DNA of 64,000 bases from Solibacillus merdavium (lineage in GTDB: Bacteria; Bacillota; Bacilli; Bacillales_A; Planococcaceae). The translations under genes and the position numbers were made by a program. Below are positions 8,045 to 16,769 of the stretch, in pieces (the first letter of the stretch is position 1; every line of letters starts with the position of its first letter). The stretch spans positions 1 through 64,000 of the forward strand of contig NZ_JACSPW010000003.1 in the NCBI RefSeq assembly GCF_014836935.1, read 5' to 3'. Under the pieces are notes generated by a model. It had not been told where the DNA came from, made no database searches, and worked only from the letters and a program-made list of their open reading frames with translations.

Positions 8045-9421
8045 TTAGCTCGCCTTTGTAATCGTAATATTCAACCAGCCAAACAGTATCGTCAAGACGG
8101 GGCTGAGTAAACAGAAAAACGCAAACGGTACATAGTCTAGTACAGATACATTTAGAGTAGTTGCAATAAACAGACCGCAGACACTCCATGGAACAAGCGG
8201 ATTGATAACTGTACCTGCATCTTCAATTGTACGAGCCAAGTTTTTAGGGTGAAGGTTAAGCAATTTAAATTTTTCTTTGAATGCTTCCCCCGTTAATAGG
8301 ATTGATAAATATTGCTCACCAATTGTAAAGTTAATACCGATTGCAGTAAATGCTGCTCCGCTAATAACGGAACCAACTGATTTCAATTTGTTTTGCAATG
8401 CTTCAAGCAATGATTGAATAATGCCGAGTGCAAATAGCAAACCTCCCATTGAAAGTGACAGCACGATTAAAATAATTGTAAACAGCATACTATTCATACC
8501 GCCGCGGGATAATAATGAATCAATTGCCACTATACCTGTTTCTATTGAATAGCCGTTGTATAAAATTGAAAAGAGTTCATTTAACGGAATAGTACCGTGA
8601 AAATATGATAAAATAACTCCGGAAATGGCACTAATGGCTAATGTTGCAAGGCTCGGAATTTTTAAAAAGGTGCAAACAATCAGAATGACTAACGGTAGCA
8701 CAGCGTACCAATGAATTAAATTTGTCGCAAGCAGAGTTTCTTTATAGCTCGTAATCAGTGTGTTATCCATAAGCTGACTACTTGGTGACAGCACCGCATA
8801 AATGATAAGCGAAATGATAAAAGCCGGAATTGTTGTGTACATCATATTTTTAATGTGTGTAAATAAATCAATTCCCACAACCGTTGCTGCCAAGTTGGTT
8901 GTGTCCGAAAGCGGCGACATTTTATCCCCAAAAAAGGCTCCTGATACAATCGCACCTGCTGTAATGGCAAGTGAAGCATCAATCGAACTTGCCACACCAA
9001 GCATTGCAACTCCTACAGTTGCAACTGTAGTTAGTGAGCTACCAATCGCTGTTCCGATAATGCTCGTAATAATAAATACAATGGCATAAAAAAAGCTCGC
9101 AGAAATAATAGAAATTCCTAAATATAGTAATGTAGGAATCGTCCCGCTAATTAACCAGCTACTAATTAAAACACCGATTAATAGAAAAATATAAATCGCG
9201 CCGATACTCGTTGAAACAGAAGCAATCATACTTTTTTCCATCGTACGGTAAGGCACTTTTTTTATTGTACCATAACCAAAAAGTACAACAATCGACATTA
9301 AAATAGGTATATGCGGCACACTGTCAAGCTTCATAATAGAATAGGATATTAGTGCAATAATAAAAATGATTATAATAAGAGCTTCCAGTAAATGTGGTTT
9401 TACATGCTGTTTTGCATTCAT
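8045..9421 (-). CDS. nhaC: Na+/H+ antiporter, NhaC family
   Basis: A 458-aa integral membrane antiporter that exports sodium in exchange for protons, important for pH and sodium homeostasis. About eleven to twelve hydrophobic helices span the whole length. Conserved family stretches include SGAFFGDKMSPLSDTTNLAA near residue 160 and INPLVPWSVCG near 410. Length fits NhaC (about 450-480 aa). The ATG at 9421 has GAGGT about 9 bases upstream. No neighbour suggests an operon. Related arginine/ornithine or malate/lactate exchangers share this fold, so the transported ions are inferred from family similarity. Confidence 0.85.
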   Translation of the reverse strand: MNAKQHVKPHLLEALIIIIFIIALISYSIMKLDSVPHIPILMSIVVLFGYGTIKKVPYRTMEKSMIASVSTSIGAIYIFLLIGVLISSWLISGTIPTLLYLGISIISASFFYAIVFIITSIIGTAIGSSLTTVATVGVAMLGVASSIDASLAITAGAIVSGAFFGDKMSPLSDTTNLAATVVGIDLFTHIKNMMYTTIPAFIISLIIYAVLSPSSQLMDNTLITSYKETLLATNLIHWYAVLPLVILIVCTFLKIPSLATLAISAISGVILSYFHGTIPLNELFSILYNGYSIETGIVAIDSLLSRGGMNSMLFTIILIVLSLSMGGLLFALGIIQSLLEALQNKLKSVGSVISGAAFTAIGINFTIGEQYLSILLTGEAFKEKFKLLNLHPKNLARTIEDAGTVINPLVPWSVCGLFIATTLNVSVLDYVPFAFFCLLSPVLTILFGWLNITITKAS

Positions 9422-9522
9422 GATGAGATGACCTCGCTATATAGTTTCGCACTTCAACGCGTCGAAGTACGAAAGTAAGTGTATCATTATATATAGAAAA
9501 AAGGAAGAGGGTACAATAGAAA

Positions 9523-9551
9523 AGGTACAAATCGAATAATGATTTGTACCT
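9523..9551 (-). terminator. Terminator of purC
   Basis: AGGTACAAATC and GATTTGTACCT make a perfect 11-bp stem with a 7-nt loop, 9 bp after the purC stop codon. On the minus strand it is followed by TTTTCTATTG. Confidence 0.8.
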
Positions 9552-9560
9552 AGAATGAAT

Positions 9561-10247
9561 TTATTCAGATAACATAATACGTTCTAACTCTAATGGTGCG
9601 ATATATGTATCACCTTTATACGCTCGCATATTTCCACCCGAAATCTCATCAATCAATAAAATTTCGCCAGTTTTTGAATCGCGGCCAAATTCCAATTTAA
9701 TATCATAAAGCGTTAACCCTTTTTTCTCTAATTCTGAAGCGACGAATTTTGAAATCTCAATTGTACGCTCCTTTAAAATGGCATATTCCTCATGTGTTAA
9801 AATATTCAGCATTGCTAGTGCATCTTCTGAAATAGGAGGGTCCAGACGCTCATCATCCTTGATTGTAACTTCTACAAATGCATTTAATTCTTGTCCTTCA
9901 TTTACATATGCACCATAGCGTCGTAAGAAAGAACCGACTGCTTTAAAACGACATATTACTTCTAGTCCTTTTCCGAAAACAGTGGCAGGCTTTACTGTCA
10001 TTGTCGCCTCTTCAAAATTCGCATCTATATAATGAGTCGGTACATTCAATTCATTCAGTTTCGAATAGAAGAAAGATGTTAATTTCAGTCCAGCTAAACC
10101 GGCGCCATCAATTGTTAAACCGACCGTGTTTGCTCCTGGATCGAATACGCCGTTTTCTCCAGTTACGTCATCTTTGAACTTTAATAGATATAGTTCGTTT
10201 TCAAGTTTATAAACATCTTTTGTTTTGCCTTTATACATCAATTCCAC
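9561..10247 (-). CDS. purC: SAICAR synthetase (PurC), stand-alone
   Basis: Phosphoribosylaminoimidazole-succinocarboxamide synthase, which joins aspartate to CAIR in de novo purine synthesis. At 228 aa it has the compact bacterial length. The N-terminal YKGKTKDVY motif binds the nucleotide, and the C-terminal stretch DIKLEFGRDSKTGEILLIDE is characteristic. The GTG start at 10247 is supported by GGAGG 9 bases upstream; the next in-frame ATG is 18 bases away. In Bacillus purC normally lies inside the pur operon. Here it stands alone with its own promoter and terminator, so it is either a relocated or a second copy. Confidence 0.92.
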   Translation of the reverse strand: MELMYKGKTKDVYKLENELYLLKFKDDVTGENGVFDPGANTVGLTIDGAGLAGLKLTSFFYSKLNELNVPTHYIDANFEEATMTVKPATVFGKGLEVICRFKAVGSFLRRYGAYVNEGQELNAFVEVTIKDDERLDPPISEDALAMLNILTHEEYAILKERTIEISKFVASELEKKGLTLYDIKLEFGRDSKTGEILLIDEISGGNMRAYKGDTYIAPLELERIMLSE

Positions 10248-10278
10248 GTCTTAAAACCTCCAATATGTATTCTATTTG

Positions 10279-10306
10279 ATTATAACACGAATATTTTAAC
10301 GGTAAA
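10279..10306 (-). promoter_or_regulatory. Probable purC promoter
   Basis: On the minus strand a perfect TATAAT (10279-10284) follows TTTACC (10301-10306) at 16 bp spacing. It is 32 bp upstream of the GTG start. The -35 box matches four of six consensus bases. Confidence 0.4.
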
Positions 10307-10424
10307 TATAAAATAACGTTCGTATTTAAAAGAAGGACGTCTAACTTCTGTTAGTTTATAGGGGTTTAGTTTAAAGTGATGGAAACATTTGTTATACTAC
10401 CTTTAAGACAAAGGAGTGATCAAA

Positions 10425-10847
10425 ATGGTTGAAACGTATAAAAATGTAGTTGTTGCTGTAGATTTTTCAGAAAAAGCACAAATCGCCTTTGAGCGCGGAG
10501 TACGCATTGCGAACCTGACAGGTGCTACACTGAATTTAATTTGTGTTATTGATACACATTCTTTCGGATCAGTAGAGGCCTACGATTTGAAATATGCAAA
10601 AGCTCTAAAGGATAAAGCAATTGATCATTTAAATGAATTTAAAACTCAAGCAGAACAATCCGGCGTAGCAAACGTTCAGATTGTAGTCGAAGAAGGCTCT
10701 CCTAAAAATGTGTTAACAAGCTTAACAACGGCTGATCTAATCATTGTAGGGGCAACAGGACTTAACCGTGCAGAACGCTTCTTACTCGGCTCTGTTTCAG
10801 AAAGCGTTGTCCGCAATGCTAATTGTGATGTATTAGTAGTACGATAA
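10425..10847 (+). CDS. Universal stress protein, UspA family
   Basis: A 140-aa single-domain cytoplasmic USP. The N-terminal strand VVVAVDFSEKAQIAFERG and the C-terminal ATP-loop pattern G-x2-G-x9-G-S/V are visible as GATGLNRAERFLLGSVSESVV, residues about 110-130, so it belongs to the ATP-binding type. The ATG at 10425 was chosen because AAGGAGTGAT lies 4-9 bases upstream. It is monocistronic and convergent with gdhA, with a shared terminator. Its precise role is not predictable. Confidence 0.93.
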   Translation: MVETYKNVVVAVDFSEKAQIAFERGVRIANLTGATLNLICVIDTHSFGSVEAYDLKYAKALKDKAIDHLNEFKTQAEQSGVANVQIVVEEGSPKNVLTSLTTADLIIVGATGLNRAERFLLGSVSESVVRNANCDVLVVR

Positions 10848-10857
10848 TGTAAACTTA

Positions 10858-10896
10858 AAACCCGCAAAATTCGATGGATGAATTTTGCGGGTTTTT
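10858..10896. terminator. Bidirectional terminator, usp / gdhA
   Basis: CCCGCAAAATTC pairs perfectly with GAATTTTGCGGG around a short loop. An A run precedes and a T run follows, so it can terminate both convergent transcripts. Confidence 0.9.
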
Positions 10897-10901
10897 GCTG
10901 T

Positions 10902-12269
10902 TTAATAAACGCCTTCTACAAGCATTCCGTTTGCTACTTTAATAAAGCCGGCAATGTTTGATCCGACAACTAAATTTCCTGCATAGCCGTATTTCTTTGC
11001 AGCTTCAGAGCTTTCATTGAAGATAGACTTCATAATGTCATGTAATTTGTTGTCTACTTCCTGCGCTGACCAATAACTACGACCTGAATTTTGTGCCATT
11101 TCTAATGCAGATACAGCAACACCGCCTGCATTTGCAGCTTTACCAGGTCCAAATAATACATCACTAGCTAAAAATTCATTGATGGCATCTAAGTTAGATG
11201 GCATATTGGCACCTTCTGCAACTACTTTAACACCATTGGCAATTAAAGTACGTGCCTGTTCACCGTTGATTTCATTTTGCGTAGCACATGGTAGGGCGAT
11301 GTCACATGGAATTGTCCAAATTCCATCGCAGCCTTCTGTATAAGTTGCGTTTGGACGATGAGTGACATATTCTTTAATACGCTTACTTTGGACTTCTTTT
11401 AATTCTTTTACGATTTTTAGATTAATACCCTCTGGATCGTAAATATAGCCAGAAGAGTCTGAGCAAGCAACGACTTTTGCACCGAAATGCTGTGCTTTTT
11501 CAATTGCATAAATTGCAACGTTTCCTGAACCAGAAACAACAACTGTTTTGTCTATAAAAGATTGTTTTGCTTCACGCAACATCTCTTCAACAAAGTAGAC
11601 TAATCCATATCCTGTTGCTTCCTTCCGACCTAAAGAACCACCATAGCCAGGTTTCTTGCCTGTTAATACGCCTGCTTCATATGAACCTTTAATGCGCTTG
11701 TATTGACCCCATAAATAGCCGATTTCCCGCGCACCTACACCAATGTCTCCGGCCGGAACATCGACATCCGGACCGACATAGCGGTATAATTCTGTCATAA
11801 ATGCTTGGCAGAAGCGCATAATCTCTGCATCGGATTTTCCTTTAGGATTAAAATCCGAACCACCTTTACCACCGCCGATTGCCTGACCAGTTAAAGCGTT
11901 TTTGAATATTTGTTCGAATGCTAAAAATTTCATAATAGATTCGTTTACGGTCGGATGGAAACGTAATCCTCCTTTATAAGGTCCGATTACGTTGTTGTAT
12001 TGAACGCGGTAGCCACGGTTTACTTGTACTTGGTTTTGATCATCCTGCCAAGCTACACGGAATGATATAATGCGATCAGGCTCTATAATACGCTCTAAAA
12101 TGTTATGTTCTATGTATTCAGGATGTTGCTCGAATACAGGCACCAATGAGATGAAAATTTCCTCAGCAGCTTGTATGAATTCTATTTGATGAGCGTTCTT
12201 TTCTTTTAATTTTAAAAATACACCGTCAACATATTGTTGTGCTTTTGTCTTAGTTGAAATTGTCGTCAT
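10902..12269 (-). CDS. gdhA: NADP-type glutamate dehydrogenase
   Basis: Reductive amination of 2-oxoglutarate with ammonia to glutamate (EC 1.4.1.4 type). The 455 aa match the hexameric small-subunit class, and the sequence is closer to the GdhA type than to the catabolic RocG/GudB type. The glutamate-binding region GPYKGGLRFHP (about 96-106) and the catalytic Lys135 in GGGKGGSDFNPKG are present. The Rossmann motif SGSGNVA lies near 246, and the GANMPS motif near the end of the dinucleotide domain. The start has GGAGG 7 bases upstream. It is transcribed alone. Cofactor choice is inferred from overall similarity. Confidence 0.94.
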   Translation of the reverse strand: MTTISTKTKAQQYVDGVFLKLKEKNAHQIEFIQAAEEIFISLVPVFEQHPEYIEHNILERIIEPDRIISFRVAWQDDQNQVQVNRGYRVQYNNVIGPYKGGLRFHPTVNESIMKFLAFEQIFKNALTGQAIGGGKGGSDFNPKGKSDAEIMRFCQAFMTELYRYVGPDVDVPAGDIGVGAREIGYLWGQYKRIKGSYEAGVLTGKKPGYGGSLGRKEATGYGLVYFVEEMLREAKQSFIDKTVVVSGSGNVAIYAIEKAQHFGAKVVACSDSSGYIYDPEGINLKIVKELKEVQSKRIKEYVTHRPNATYTEGCDGIWTIPCDIALPCATQNEINGEQARTLIANGVKVVAEGANMPSNLDAINEFLASDVLFGPGKAANAGGVAVSALEMAQNSGRSYWSAQEVDNKLHDIMKSIFNESSEAAKKYGYAGNLVVGSNIAGFIKVANGMLVEGVY

Positions 12270-12440
12270 TGTGTAACCTCCAAATGAATTAATAAGTATA
12301 CATTAGTACGAATTATCGGACAATTCAATTATATTTTATATAACATGACCTTGTTATGATGATGTTAGAAACAATAAATACCATGTAATTATTATATTAG
12401 AATAATTTATTTTAAATGTTTTCTGAAAGGATGAGAGATT

Positions 12441-12896
12441 ATTTTACAACTATTAATTGATGCGGATGCTTGTCCGGTTGTTGATTTAGCGCTATTTATT
12501 TCATCTCAATATGAGATTGAACCGTTCTTATTCTGCGATACATCACATCGTATAGAACGAGATAATATAAAAACAATTATTGTCGACAAAGGACCTGATT
12601 CAGTCGACTTTAAGCTTTTAAGTGTATTAAAACGAGGAGATATTGTTATTACAGGTGATTATGGGCTCGCTGCGATGTGTATTGCAAAAGGTGGAATTGT
12701 TGTTACTCATAACGGTAAAGAACTGACGTCTGACAATATCGATCAACTGTTGGCATATCGCTTTGAAAGTGCGAAAATAAGACGTGCAGGGGGTCGTACA
12801 AAGGGACCTAAAAAACGCACTGAAGAAAATAATTTAGAGTTCGAATATAAATTTCGACAAATTTGTGAACGAGCGATTTTTCATAGGGAGGAATAA
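12441..12896 (+). CDS. UPF0178/DUF188 (YaiI/YqxD) protein with non-ATG start
   Basis: The reading frame encodes a complete YaiI/YqxD family protein of about 151 aa with the hallmark DADACPV motif at its N-terminus, a mid-protein GDYGLAAMCIAKGG stretch and a basic C-terminal GGRTKGPKKR motif. No ATG, GTG or TTG exists before the DADACPV motif; a TGA at 12432 closes the frame upstream. A ribosome site AAAGGA at 12426-12431 is followed by two ATT codons at 12438 and 12441. The ATT at 12441 gives six residues before the motif, close to the family's usual four to six. It may start at this rare codon, or a base may be wrong or mutated. It precedes dsdA by 4 bp, suggesting coupling. Confidence 0.8.
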   Translation: MLQLLIDADACPVVDLALFISSQYEIEPFLFCDTSHRIERDNIKTIIVDKGPDSVDFKLLSVLKRGDIVITGDYGLAAMCIAKGGIVVTHNGKELTSDNIDQLLAYRFESAKIRRAGGRTKGPKKRTEENNLEFEYKFRQICERAIFHREE

Positions 12897-12900
12897 TTAT

Positions 12901-14229
12901 ATGAACAAACAAAAGATAAATATAAAAGAATTAATAAAGCAATTTCCACTTATTGAAAAGCTACAGACAGAACAGTATGTATTTTGGGAAAATGAAAAAT
13001 TGACAGCTGAAAAACTAGAAAATCCAAGCATTACTATGGAAATGATACTTGATGCGGAAAAGAGACTCCAACGCTTCTCTTCTTATATAAAAGCTGCTTT
13101 TCCAATAACAAAGTTTACAAATGGTATTATTGAATCCGAACTAAAAGAAATTGCAGCGATGAAAAAACTCATTGAAGGTCGACGTGGCTTTAATATACCG
13201 GGCACATTATATTTGAAGTGTGATCATGCTTTGCCGATAGCCGGTTCGATTAAAGCGCGCGGTGGCATATATGAAGTGCTGAGCCATGCTGAAAACCTCG
13301 CATTAGAAGCCGGTCTCATTACAGAAGTTGAAAATTATGAAAAGTTCCATAGTGAAGAGTTCCGCCAATTCTTTAGCCGTTATAAAATTGCGGTTGGGTC
13401 TACGGGTAATTTAGGGTTAAGTATAGGCATTATCAGTGCTAAGCTCGGTTTTCAGGTAACGGTGCATATGTCTAGCGAGGCGAAAGTATGGAAAAAAGAA
13501 CTGCTAAGAGAAAAAGGCGTTGAAGTAATCGAGTATGAATCGGATTATACGTCAGCTGTTGAAAACGGCCGCAAAGCTGCGGAGCAAGATGAAACTTGCC
13601 ACTTTATAGATGATGAAAACTCGATGTATTTATTTTTAGGCTATGCCGTAGCAGGCCTACGTCTGGAAGAACAACTTCAACAGGCGAAAATTAAAGTGAA
13701 CGCAAATCACCCGTTATTCATTTATTTACCTTGTGGAGTCGGAGGAGCTCCGGGAGGGATTGCGTATTCTCTCAAGCAAATTTATGGGGATTATGTTCAC
13801 ATTTTCTTCGCAGAGCCCTTTGCGTCTCCGAGTATGCTTTTAGGAATGATGACGGGTCTGCATGACAACATCAGTGTGAACGATATCGGTTTAACAAATC
13901 AAACTGAAGCTGACGGGTTGGCGGTAGGTCGTCCTTCACGGTTTGTCGGGACATTGATGGAATCCGTAATTAGTGGATGCTATACTGTAGATGATAGCTT
14001 TTTATTTAGAAGTTTAAAAGGTATGTTTGAAACGGAAAACATATTTATGGAGCCATCAGCGCATGCAGGTGTTTATGGACCGATTGAATTGATGATGCAA
14101 GGTACATCGTATATTGAAAGGCATGGGCTGAAAGATAAAATGGAAAATGCAACACATATTATTTGGTCAACCGGCGGGGATTTGGTGCCTGAAGAATCAC
14201 GCCAGCATTATTTACAAACAGAGATATAG
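12901..14229 (+). CDS. dsdA: D-serine ammonia-lyase (D-serine dehydratase)
   Basis: A PLP enzyme that converts D-serine to pyruvate and ammonia, detoxifying D-serine. It has 442 aa, the usual length. The PLP lysine is Lys118 in AGSIKARGG, the same position as in the E. coli enzyme. A glycine-rich phosphate cradle (CGVGGAPGG) lies near 281. The ATG at 12901 sits 9 bases after GGGAGG, whereas an earlier ATG at 12865 falls inside the UPF0178 gene without a good site. It is probably co-transcribed with the UPF0178 gene and a small membrane protein gene. Confidence 0.93.
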   Translation: MNKQKINIKELIKQFPLIEKLQTEQYVFWENEKLTAEKLENPSITMEMILDAEKRLQRFSSYIKAAFPITKFTNGIIESELKEIAAMKKLIEGRRGFNIPGTLYLKCDHALPIAGSIKARGGIYEVLSHAENLALEAGLITEVENYEKFHSEEFRQFFSRYKIAVGSTGNLGLSIGIISAKLGFQVTVHMSSEAKVWKKELLREKGVEVIEYESDYTSAVENGRKAAEQDETCHFIDDENSMYLFLGYAVAGLRLEEQLQQAKIKVNANHPLFIYLPCGVGGAPGGIAYSLKQIYGDYVHIFFAEPFASPSMLLGMMTGLHDNISVNDIGLTNQTEADGLAVGRPSRFVGTLMESVISGCYTVDDSFLFRSLKGMFETENIFMEPSAHAGVYGPIELMMQGTSYIERHGLKDKMENATHIIWSTGGDLVPEESRQHYLQTEI

Positions 14230-14243
14230 AGGGGAAGTAGCTT

Positions 14244-14594
14244 GTGCTAATTGTAGTAGTCATCGCAGCATTTATAGGAGCAGGTTTGCTGGATTTAAAT
14301 TTACGTAAAAAATTCAATATCGAAAAAAATGAGAAATTTATGGATCAGTACGTAGGTATTTGGCATTTCCTGTTAGAAATCGTACTTTGCTTCTTATTTT
14401 TATCATTCGTTACAGTGAACTTATTTGATCAAAATACGCTATATGCTCTATTATTTGCATTTATTATGGTGTTATTTATTGTTCGTGGTTTGTTGGAGTT
14501 TTGGTTTAGAAGAGAAAAGGGTCGACATATTATTTCATTCACATATGTTGGACTTTGTGCAATAATCAGTGTTGCAATTTCAATAATTTTGTAA
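14244..14594 (+). CDS. Small membrane protein, DUF4181-like
   Basis: A 116-aa protein with four hydrophobic helices (about 1-17, 37-60, 66-84 and 97-116). A charged segment RKKFNIEKNEKF after the first helix resembles the DUF4181 family common in Bacillaceae. The GTG at 14244 follows AGGGGA by 8 bases, 14 bp after dsdA. The function is unknown; family assignment is tentative. Confidence 0.65.
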   Translation: MLIVVVIAAFIGAGLLDLNLRKKFNIEKNEKFMDQYVGIWHFLLEIVLCFLFLSFVTVNLFDQNTLYALLFAFIMVLFIVRGLLEFWFRREKGRHIISFTYVGLCAIISVAISIIL

Positions 14595-14596
14595 AA

Positions 14597-14639
14597 AAGA
14601 AGTGTGGCGAAAGTTATAACTTTCACCGCACTTCTTTTT
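14597..14639. terminator. Bidirectional terminator after the dsdA unit
   Basis: A long stem (AAAAGAAGTGTGGCGAAAG against CTTTCACCGCACTTCTTTT, two wobbles) lies between the DUF4181-like gene and the convergent squalene/phytoene synthase-like gene. An A run and a T run flank it. Confidence 0.85.
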
Positions 14640-15459
14640 AGTCTGCCTGTACTTCTTCTACCGTTGCTTCAACTTCTGCACGTGACATTTTATCGCGTCC
14701 TTCTCTCATCGCTTGTAATGTTTTGTGCGCTAATGCTAAAGGTAGTTTACAAAATAGTTTAATTGAACGCTTGTCTAAATCTTTCATATATAGGTCAGCT
14801 TTTGCCAAGTTTTCTTCTGCATAGGCAAATAGTACAGCGCGTGTCCAGTCATCTGGAACGAAACTCACACCACGTTCGTCTAAATCTTCTTGCTCATTAC
14901 GTAAAATATTAACTGCCTGAAGTCCTCGACCATAGCCAATTGCCAGCTCGCGGTCTGTTTTAGTACCTGCACTCCATTCCCACAACTCTGAAAGCATGAC
15001 ACCTACTAATCCTGCCACGTAATACGTATAGTCATCTAAATCTTCTTTCGTATGTACTTGCCAGTTGGCTAGTGCCCATTTCGCCATACCTTCAGCCATT
15101 TCGCTCGTTGCAGAAGTTACAATCGACAATGCACCTTGTGGACATACTTGTAGCCAATCTGCTAAACGGATTGTCACTTCAGGCATTTTTTCCTTTACAG
15201 GATCCAATGCTTCTAAATAAGCATTGTTATCGAAAGAGGGTGCCTTTAATAGGTCTGCAACCTTTAAAAGTGTTGCATGTTTTACTTCATTTGATACTTC
15301 TTCATGATCTTCAATCTCGTCAATGGCACGCATAGCTAAGTATGCAGCTGCTACCGTTAGTTTTAATTCTTTTTCTAAAAAGGTAATGGGGATATAAAAT
15401 GTACGGCTCGTCTCTTTTAGAACGCGCATCGCATCTTTTTGTAATTGTTTCGTTGTCAT
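14638..15459 (-). CDS. Squalene/phytoene synthase family protein
   Basis: A 273-aa all-helical prenyltransferase-fold protein of the squalene/phytoene synthase family. The first Asp-rich motif is intact (D47-EIE-D51). The second, usually D-x3-D, reads NEQED (near 188-192), with Asn in place of the first Asp, in the context NILRNEQEDLDERG. The start ATG at 15459 follows GGAGG by 11 bases; the frame is open for 85 more codons upstream, but that part looks non-coding. Related Bacillus proteins such as YisP act on farnesyl diphosphate without making squalene, so the product here is open. No carotenoid or hopanoid genes are adjacent. Confidence 0.82.
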   Translation of the reverse strand: MTTKQLQKDAMRVLKETSRTFYIPITFLEKELKLTVAAAYLAMRAIDEIEDHEEVSNEVKHATLLKVADLLKAPSFDNNAYLEALDPVKEKMPEVTIRLADWLQVCPQGALSIVTSATSEMAEGMAKWALANWQVHTKEDLDDYTYYVAGLVGVMLSELWEWSAGTKTDRELAIGYGRGLQAVNILRNEQEDLDERGVSFVPDDWTRAVLFAYAEENLAKADLYMKDLDKRSIKLFCKLPLALAHKTLQAMREGRDKMSRAEVEATVEEVQAD

Positions 15460-15670
15460 AAGGAAGACATCCTCCAATCTAAATTGCATCCACCTCTTAT
15501 CGTAACGCAAATTTGTAAAAAGGGAAAATAAAAGTTCTGTCTCAAAATAGAACATGAGCATGCAATTAGAAAGTTTTAGCTTAAAAGTATAACGGGGGCG
15601 GTGGAAAGTAGAAAGTGCCCGGCCTAATATAAACCGGCCCTCCCTAAACAGAGAAATTTTCAGCATAAAC

Positions 15671-16012
15671 CTACATACTCGAAATAAATTTTGCAAACAT
15701 ATAAAAACTACCATTAATAAAGCAAATTATTAACGCGGAAAATGCGTATGCCTTATTCTTTTTAAATTCATATAAAAACGCTATGAAACCTAGAATCAGT
15801 ATTCCAATCCAGCTACCTTCCCATAATACATTTGCCAGCCTATCAGGGAGAAGTGTGAAAACTCCTGTCAAAAAGCTGGTCCAAATAGCAATCGTTAAAC
15901 ATAAGAGAAGGTAACTTAACTTTGATGGTTTTCCTGAATCACCTCCCCAGTAATAAAGAGCTACTATAGGGAATATACAAAGAATTGCAACAATCAGAAA
16001 TAAGATGAACAT
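15671..16012 (-). CDS. Small membrane protein of unknown function
   Basis: A 113-aa protein with four predicted helices (about 1-20, 30-50, 57-78 and 86-112). No family recognised. The ATG at 16012 follows AAAGGGGGCGG by 5 bases; an ATG seven codons earlier lies upstream of that site. It is transcribed towards the squalene synthase-like gene, with a 211-bp gap in which I see no other gene. Confidence 0.6.
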   Translation of the reverse strand: MFILFLIVAILCIFPIVALYYWGGDSGKPSKLSYLLLCLTIAIWTSFLTGVFTLLPDRLANVLWEGSWIGILILGFIAFLYEFKKNKAYAFSALIICFINGSFYMFAKFISSM

Positions 16013-16043
16013 TATACCGCCCCCCTTTATCATTTTTAAATTT

Positions 16044-16276
16044 GACGTAGTAATTGGGTGATAGTTCCAATAAAAAATAATATCTCTCTAACTTTTCAAT
16101 GGATACAGCCGCTAAGTACAATTGCTACGTTTTTGATTAATGTTACGGATGGGATTTTACTGGAAACACACCTAGCTGGAAAAGAGGAAGCAGATACAGA
16201 AGGCCAGCTAGATGCTTTAAAACTATATCTTAAAACAGTGCTGCAAATAAATGAACAAGGTGTAAGTATGATATGA
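16044..16276 (+). pseudogene. Remnant of a TetR-family regulator (C-terminal part)
   Basis: This frame encodes about 75 residues ending in DGILLETHLAG...GQLDALKLYLKTVL, which resembles the ligand-binding C-terminal helices of TetR/AcrR regulators. No helix-turn-helix region, proper start or ribosome site precedes it; a TGA at 16043 closes the frame. It appears to be the 3' end of a regulator gene whose 5' part was deleted. It might also be a short orphan peptide, but the composition and helix pattern favour a remnant. Confidence 0.45.
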
Positions 16277-16284
16277 AACAAAAA

Positions 16285-16314
16285 ACGGAAACGCTAATAG
16301 TGCAGCGTTTCCGT
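16285..16314 (-). terminator. Terminator of the NUDIX gene
   Basis: A perfect 11-bp stem (ACGGAAACGCT and complement) with an 8-nt loop, followed on the minus strand by TTTTTG. It lies just after the NUDIX gene stop. Confidence 0.8.
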
Positions 16315-16325
16315 CGACTTTACTC

Positions 16326-16769
16326 TTATGAAATATATCCAATCTTTTTGAGAAAGATTTTAGAAATGTAATTCAATTGGGGCAGGTTATCTAAAGGGAA
16401 ATATTGCAGCGCCTTCGTTTCATCTTTTTCCTTAAGGTTCCCAGTAATTTTTATTGCTTCATATATAGCGGTTGCATTATAAATTTCATCGCCATTTGGG
16501 TATTTATAATAGGTTTCTTTTCCGGAGGCTATGCCAATTAATTTCAATTCCTCGGCGTTTAAACCAGTCTCTTCATGTAATTCTTTTTGGGCAGTTTCTT
16601 CAAAGCTGTCACCAAGCTCCATCCCACCACCCGGAAGACCCCAATCATTAGTATCTTCCCGTAATTGCAACAATAGCTCATTGTTATCATTCAAAATAAT
16701 CACGGCGGATCCAGGTGCGATGATAGGTCTTTCTCCAATATATTGTCGTAAAGTTTCAATGTAATCCAT
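16326..16769 (-). CDS. NUDIX hydrolase
   Basis: A 147-aa NUDIX protein that should hydrolyse a nucleoside diphosphate linked to another group. The NUDIX box is clear: GGGMELGDSFEETAQKEL followed by HEETGL, residues about 47-70, with Lys instead of the usual Arg before the EL pair. The catalytic Glu pair in HEETG is present. The start follows AAAGGAGTG by about 10 bases. The substrate is not predictable; similar small NUDIX proteins in Bacillus act as housecleaning enzymes. Confidence 0.92.
   Translation of the reverse strand: MDYIETLRQYIGERPIIAPGSAVIILNDNNELLLQLREDTNDWGLPGGGMELGDSFEETAQKELHEETGLNAEELKLIGIASGKETYYKYPNGDEIYNATAIYEAIKITGNLKEKDETKALQYFPLDNLPQLNYISKIFLKKIGYIS

Noticed and set aside
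15460-15714. N-terminal extension of the squalene synthase-like gene
   Set aside because: The frame is open but has no ribosome site at its far end, while a GGAGG site precedes the ATG at 15459.
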